Of a DNA stretch of 64,000 nucleotides, positions 59,911 to 64,000 are shown one piece after another. Within the stretch, counting starts at the first letter, position 1; the number at the start of each line of letters is the position of its first letter. The notes beneath the pieces are model-generated. The model made no database searches. It worked only from the letters and a program-made list of their open reading frames with translations, and was not told the DNA's origin. A program made the translations under genes and the position numbers. This stretch comes from Agrobacterium tumefaciens (GTDB taxonomy: Bacteria > Pseudomonadota > Alphaproteobacteria > Rhizobiales > Rhizobiaceae): NCBI GenBank assembly GCA_025559845.1, contig CP048469.1, forward strand, positions 2,356,001 through 2,420,000, given 5' to 3'.

Positions 59911-61086
59911 TCAGGCTGCGGAAACGATCGAAGCCTGCTGTTTCAGCTTGTTGGCCGCAGCCGCATATCCACCCGATGCACCGTCAACGAAATGCATGTG
60001 GTCCCTCGACAACGGCGACGGTACGATGCAGGTCATCAGCGCAGCATCCTGCTCATGCAGGCCATAATAACAGGCCCCCGTGACACGGCCTCTTTCCAGT
60101 CGTGCCTGCAGACTCTCAAGTCGCGCCGCGTCCATATCGACTGTCATCTTCAATCCGTCATCGAACTTCCTGAAATCTGTGTTGCTGGCAACGGACCGGC
60201 GGTAACGCGCCGCATTGAACCGCCCGAGCGAAAGCCCTGTGATTTGAAGTATATTGATCAAAAAGCTCTCTGCCAGGATACGCAGAGAACTGCGGATCGC
60301 CCCGACACGATCATGGTAGCCTGAGCGCGCATGCGCTTCCAGGCCGAGCCCTTCGCGCACGAAACCGAGCTTTGGCCCATCTTCGGGCACGGGATGCCCC
60401 TGCCGGGCATCATCGCCGGCAAGCTCAACAATATCCGCCACCAGCGCCCGAAACGCCTGCATATCCTGTGACGGACCCGGCACCGCAATGATGGAAACGA
60501 TCTTGCCATGTGTCGCCTCGATCGGATTCCAGCGACAGGAAAGCCCCGTCAGATCCGGCCGCGCACCCGTTTCCGCTTCAGGCACACCATAACGCCCCTC
60601 TTTCATGCGCGCTTCCGCCCAGCTGTTGCCGCCGCCCGAAAACATCGCATAGGAAACATCCTCGCTCGCCTGAAAACGCGCAACCCGCACGTCGAAACCG
60701 TTTTCCCGTATCTCGGCAACGGGAACCAGCGCCACACGCATGGTCAGGTCGAGTTCGTCCTTCACCCAGCGCTGCACATTTGAAAGCGCGGCACTGGCAA
60801 TCTCCAGTGTATGCGGCGGCACAGCCACTGCCGCCCCATCGCCACCGAAAACGAAAGGCAGATCATGCCGCTTGAGACTGTTTGAAACCCCTGAGATGAC
60901 AGCGGCCCCCGCCATGTTGACGGTCTTGTATCGACCAGCACCAATAGCTGCGGTCGAATCGACAATATCGGCAATCGCCAAAGCCCAGCCTTGCGGCAGG
61001 GCGCGATAAAGGGCCGGATCGGCAACATCCTCAAAGTGCTGGAACACAGGAAGTGCGGCCAGGAATTCGTCGTCGACTGTTCTCAT
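59911..61086 (-). CDS. DUF3095 protein, nucleotide-cyclase-like
   Basis: A 391-residue soluble protein of the DUF3095 family. '[29 protein letters not shown]' and '[14 protein letters not shown]' look like the two metal-binding strands of class III nucleotidyl cyclases (first Asp in ADIVDST, second in GGDG). '[15 protein letters not shown]' and '[16 protein letters not shown]' follow, and the second half is a distinct helical region. Product and activity are unknown to me; catalysis is inferred only from motif resemblance. The ATG at 61086 has GGAGG about 12 bases upstream, with a tiny overlapping frame ATG-ACG-GCA-TGA between. It is divergent from the Liv-type binding protein. Confidence 0.82.
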   Translation of the reverse strand: MRTVDDEFLAALPVFQHFEDVADPALYRALPQGWALAIADIVDSTAAIGAGRYKTVNMAGAAVISGVSNSLKRHDLPFVFGGDGAAVAVPPHTLEIASAALSNVQRWVKDELDLTMRVALVPVAEIRENGFDVRVARFQASEDVSYAMFSGGGNSWAEARMKEGRYGVPEAETGARPDLTGLSCRWNPIEATHGKIVSIIAVPGPSQDMQAFRALVADIVELAGDDARQGHPVPEDGPKLGFVREGLGLEAHARSGYHDRVGAIRSSLRILAESFLINILQITGLSLGRFNAARYRRSVASNTDFRKFDDGLKMTVDMDAARLESLQARLERGRVTGACYYGLHEQDAALMTCIVPSPLSRDHMHFVDGASGGYAAAANKLKQQASIVSAA

Positions 61087-61372
61087 GCCGTCATTATCCT
61101 CCAACGCGCACCAAACGCCAAGCATTCGCAATGCCACAGGTGTATATTCAAACCATGCGTTTCAGGGTCTGATCGCAATCGATTTACCATCTATGAACCG
61201 TATAGCTTCAAAGGCCGCTTGCCTAAACCATCAAACCTTTCCTATGAACTGGTTTGAACACTCGGAATTCAAATATGAAACGGGTTTTCGCGTCGCGACG
61301 TCTGCAAAACGAAAAATAGGCTGCGGACGAGGCGCATACCGGGTCCAGGACCCATTCCAAGGAGATACCAGG
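61087..61372. other. Divergent promoter region, DUF3095 and Liv-type binding protein
   Basis: These 286 bases hold the promoters of two divergent genes. A longer frame on the plus strand (from 61085) is only the upstream extension of the binding-protein frame and lacks a ribosome site. Confidence 0.45.
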
Positions 61373-62479
61373 ATGAAACTGAAGACTTTGACCAGCGTGA
61401 CGCTCGCAGCGTCCTTCGCCTTCGCACCGCTCGCCCATGCCGAAATCGTCATCGGCCTGATTGCACCTCTGACCGGCCCGGTCGCCGCTTATGGTGACCA
61501 GGTCAAGAACGGCGCCCAGACCGCCGTCAACGAAATCAACAAGAAGGGCGGCATCCTCGGCGAACAGGTCGTGCTGAAGCTCGCCGATGACGGTGGTGAA
61601 CCAAAGCAGGGCGTTTCTGCCGCCAACCAGCTCGTTGCTGACGGCATCCGTTTTGTTGTCGGCCCGGTGACCTCCGGCGTCGCCATTCCGGCCTCCGACG
61701 TTTTTGCTGAAAACGGCATCCTGATGGTAACGCCGACGGCAACCGCTCCCGACCTGACGAACCGTGGTCTTTCCAACGTTCTGCGCACCTGCGGTCGTGA
61801 TGACCAGCAGGCCGAAGTCGCCGCGAAGTATGTGCTGGCAAACCTGAAGGACAAGAAGGTCGCCATCATTCATGACAAGGGCGCCTACGGCAAGGGTCTC
61901 GCCGACTCCTTCAAGGCAACGCTGAACGCAGGTGGCGTCACCGAAGTGTTCTATGACGCCTTGACCCCGGGTGAAAAGGATCTGGGTGCGTTGACGGCTC
62001 GCCTGAAGTCGGAAAACACCGACGTCATCTACTTCGGTGGTTACCACCCCGAAGCGGGTCTGCTGGTCCGCCAGCTCAATGACGCCGGTTCCAAGGCTGT
62101 CGTTATCGGTGGCGACGGCCTTTCCAACAGCGAATTCTGGAACATCGGCACCAAGGCCGCTGAGGGCACGTTGTTCACCAACGCCTCCGACGCCCTGAAG
62201 AATGCCGATTCCAAGGCTGCGGCAGACGCGCTGGCAGCTGCCAACATTCCGGCAGAAGCGTTCACGCTCAATGCCTATGCGGCGGTTGAAGTGTTGAAAG
62301 CCGGCATCGAAAAGGCGGGAAGCGCTGAAGATTCCGAAGCTGTTGCCACCGCCCTGAAGAGCGGCGACGCCTTTGCAACGTCGATCGGCAAGGTCACCTA
62401 CGGCGAGACCGGCGATCTGACCTCGCAGGCCTTCACACTCTACAAGTGGCAGGACGGCAAGATCGTCGCTGCTGAATAA
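61373..62479 (+). CDS. Branched-chain amino acid ABC transporter binding protein (LivJ type)
   Basis: A 368-residue precursor with a signal peptide ([23 protein letters not shown]). The mature protein is a type I periplasmic binding fold: '[36 protein letters not shown]' opens it, '[28 protein letters not shown]' lines the ligand site (Ser/Thr for the amino-acid carboxylate), and '[14 protein letters not shown]' follows. AAGGAG lies 8 bases before the ATG at 61373. No livHMGF genes adjoin it, so it is an orphan receptor that must use a permease encoded elsewhere. A hairpin follows the stop. Confidence 0.93.
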   Translation: MKLKTLTSVTLAASFAFAPLAHAEIVIGLIAPLTGPVAAYGDQVKNGAQTAVNEINKKGGILGEQVVLKLADDGGEPKQGVSAANQLVADGIRFVVGPVTSGVAIPASDVFAENGILMVTPTATAPDLTNRGLSNVLRTCGRDDQQAEVAAKYVLANLKDKKVAIIHDKGAYGKGLADSFKATLNAGGVTEVFYDALTPGEKDLGALTARLKSENTDVIYFGGYHPEAGLLVRQLNDAGSKAVVIGGDGLSNSEFWNIGTKAAEGTLFTNASDALKNADSKAAADALAAANIPAEAFTLNAYAAVEVLKAGIEKAGSAEDSEAVATALKSGDAFATSIGKVTYGETGDLTSQAFTLYKWQDGKIVAAE

Positions 62480-62492
62480 GCTTCAATATATC

Positions 62493-62521
62493 GTCGGCCC
62501 GGAGGCAATCTTCGGGCCGAC
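62493..62521 (+). terminator. Hairpin after the Liv-type binding-protein gene
   Basis: The 9-bp stem GTCGGCCCG / CGGGCCGAC has an 11-base loop with no T-run. It may stabilise the abundant binding-protein mRNA or reduce read-through into adenine deaminase. Confidence 0.5.
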
Positions 62522-62594
62522 ACACGCTCAAACAGTTGAGCGCGAAACGCCAATTGTTGCGCTCTGTCACTTCCATCTTTAGGGTCGGATAAAG

Positions 62595-64000
62595 ATGAAT
62601 CGAAGAAAGTCCGACATGGTTTCCACACTTGAAGCGCGCATTGACCAGGGTACCGGCCGTGAACCGGCGGATATCGTTCTCAAGGGAGGCCGTTTCTTCG
62701 ATCTGGTGACGGGCGAACTTGTCGCGTCGGATATTGCCATCTGCGGCAACACCATTGTCGGCACGACGGAAACCTACACGGGTCGTCAGGAGATCGACAT
62801 TACCGGCAAGATCGTCGTGCCAGGTTTCATCGATACTCATCTTCACATCGAATCCTCGCTGGTCACGCCGCATGAATTCGACCGGTGCGTCCTACCCTAC
62901 GGTGTCACGACCGCAATCTGTGATCCCCACGAAATCGCCAACGTTCTTGGCGAGGAAGGCATCCGTTTTTTCCTGGATTCCGCCCTGGAAACCATCATGG
63001 ACATCCGGGTGCAACTGTCCTCTTGCGTGCCGGCGACACATCTGGAAACGGCAGGTGCCGATCTGCCAATCGAAAAGCTTCTGCCATTCCGGAACCATCC
63101 GAAAGTTATCGGCCTTGCCGAGTTCATGAACTTTCCGGGTGTGGTCCACAAGGACCCCGTATGCATGGCAAAACTGGAGGCATTTCAGGGCCAGCACATT
63201 GATGGCCATGCGCCTCTTCTCTCCGGGACGGCGCTAAACGGCTATCTCTCCGCCGGCATCCGCACCGAACACGAATGCACGACTGCCACAGAGGCGCTAG
63301 AGAAGATCCGCAAGGGTATGCACATTCTTGTGCGCGAAGGTTCTGTATCGAAAGATCTGCACGCCCTGATGTCCATCATAACCGAACGCTTGTCGCCGTT
63401 TCTGGCGCTCTGCACGGATGATCGCAATCCACTCGACATCGCCGAACAGGGCCATCTCGACTACATGATCCGTACCGCCATCGCCAACGGCGTCGAACCA
63501 CTTGCCATCTATCGCGCCGCCTCCATTTCGGCTGCAAAGGCTTTCGGCCTTCGCGATCGCGGCCTCGTTGCTCCGGGCTGGCGCGCCGATCTGGTGGTGA
63601 TCGACACGCTGAAGAACTGCAAGGCAAGCCTGGTACTGTCGGCCGGCAGGATCGTCAACGACGACTTGTTTGCCACACGCAAACCTGTCGCCCCGGTTGG
63701 CCTCGACAGCGTCAAGGCACGACACGTGCTCGCAGCACATTTCGGCGTTCCGGCGACGGACAGCGAAAGCCCGGTGATTGGGGTGTTGCCCGGCAAGATC
63801 ATTACCGAACATCGCCGCTACAAGCTGCCGACAGATGGCAACCAGACCACCGTCGATCTCACCAATGACATCATAAAGGTCGCGGTGATTGAGCGGCACG
63901 GCAAAAACGGCAATCATGCCAACGGGTTTGTGCAAGGTTTCGGCCTGAAGAAGGGTGCTATCGCATCAACCGTTGGACATGACAGCCACAATATCTGCGT
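62595..64000 (+). CDS. ade: Adenine deaminase, 3' end cut by window
   Basis: Ade deaminates adenine to hypoxanthine. The frame begins [18 protein letters not shown] at 62595 and stays open to the right edge (about 468 codons; the family is about 565-600 residues). It is an amidohydrolase: '[12 protein letters not shown]' (metal-binding H-x-H), '[16 protein letters not shown]', 'IDGHAP', '[10 protein letters not shown]' and 'LCTDDRNP' are the expected metal and substrate motifs. An internal ATG (62616) is an alternative start. With apt in the same window, it sets the balance between adenine salvage and degradation. Confidence 0.95.
   Translation, partial: MNRRKSDMVSTLEARIDQGTGREPADIVLKGGRFFDLVTGELVASDIAICGNTIVGTTETYTGRQEIDITGKIVVPGFIDTHLHIESSLVTPHEFDRCVLPYGVTTAICDPHEIANVLGEEGIRFFLDSALETIMDIRVQLSSCVPATHLETAGADLPIEKLLPFRNHPKVIGLAEFMNFPGVVHKDPVCMAKLEAFQGQHIDGHAPLLSGTALNGYLSAGIRTEHECTTATEALEKIRKGMHILVREGSVSKDLHALMSIITERLSPFLALCTDDRNPLDIAEQGHLDYMIRTAIANGVEPLAIYRAASISAAKAFGLRDRGLVAPGWRADLVVIDTLKNCKASLVLSAGRIVNDDLFATRKPVAPVGLDSVKARHVLAAHFGVPATDSESPVIGVLPGKIITEHRRYKLPTDGNQTTVDLTNDIIKVAVIERHGKNGNHANGFVQGFGLKKGAIASTVGHDSHNIC

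Noticed and set aside
1..64000. tRNA or rRNA genes, CRISPR arrays, insertion sequences or prophage genes
   Set aside because: No cloverleaf with a TTC/CCA-type arm, regularly spaced repeats, transposase, integrase or phage structural frame was found in the intergenic regions or frames.

Overview
The window looks like chromosomal DNA of an alphaproteobacterium of the family Rhizobiaceae, most likely Agrobacterium/Rhizobium. The evidence is the gene content and the regulatory style: a fused TrpE(G) anthranilate synthase preceded by a Trp-Trp-Trp leader peptide, a choline ABC transporter whose binding residues fall at the same positions as Sinorhizobium ChoX, an unfused petABC set, a ClpS that looks like the second rhizobial paralogue, a NolR-like ArsR regulator, an EcfG-type promoter and RirA-type iron boxes. 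I see no rRNA, tRNA, CRISPR array, phage gene or transposase. Both edges cut genes: a GGDEF-EAL protein on the left and adenine deaminase on the right.

Layout. 1-7 kb: c-di-GMP enzyme plus a periplasmic binding protein, pth, clpS(-), ychF, a MaoC pair, apt(-). 7-11 kb: a GFA-family protein and the cytochrome bc1 operon petABC(-). 11-16 kb: an endonuclease/phosphatase-fold membrane protein and two tandem ABC exporters(-). 16-20.7 kb: trmL, a Na/Pi transporter, hemF and two small genes with structured leaders, one behind an EcfG stress promoter. 20.7-30.2 kb: a DUF1285-Nudix-cca operon(-) facing a MoxR-DUF58-BatA/DUF4159-membrane protein operon(+). 30-35.5 kb: acetyltransferases, an MFS transporter, a glutathionyl-hydroquinone reductase, a Nudix protein and a metallophosphoesterase. 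35.6-41 kb: leuA with a leucine-rich leader, a BenE-type transporter, an ECF sigma/DUF1109 anti-sigma pair and a ClpP paralogue. 41-45.6 kb: HupE, DUF2076, a CDF-queF unit, a glyoxalase-like protein and a LysE exporter. 45.7-49 kb: trpE(G) with its attenuator and an extensin-like protein. 49-54.9 kb: a heme-type TonB receptor, a YqhA protein, a LuxR solo, DUF2333 and pseudoazurin. 55-64 kb: tdk, choXWV, a NolR-like regulator, DUF3095, a Liv-type binding protein and adenine deaminase.

Most genes are housekeeping or transport. The most distinctive material is regulatory. Two amino-acid leader peptides (trp and leu) have predicted promoters that place transcription start at, or within a base or two of, their start codons. 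Two adjacent small genes have hairpins in their leaders. Two TGA-N9-TCA iron boxes precede the TonB receptor. A 17-bp inverted repeat lies in an unusually long choX-choW gap. The least understood protein-level systems are the MoxR/DUF58/DUF4159 operon and the cyclase-like DUF3095 protein.

All calls rest on reading motifs, spacing and composition by eye. No database search or folding program was run. Starts were moved inward from the longest possible reading frame where a Shine-Dalgarno sequence or family N-terminus favoured it.
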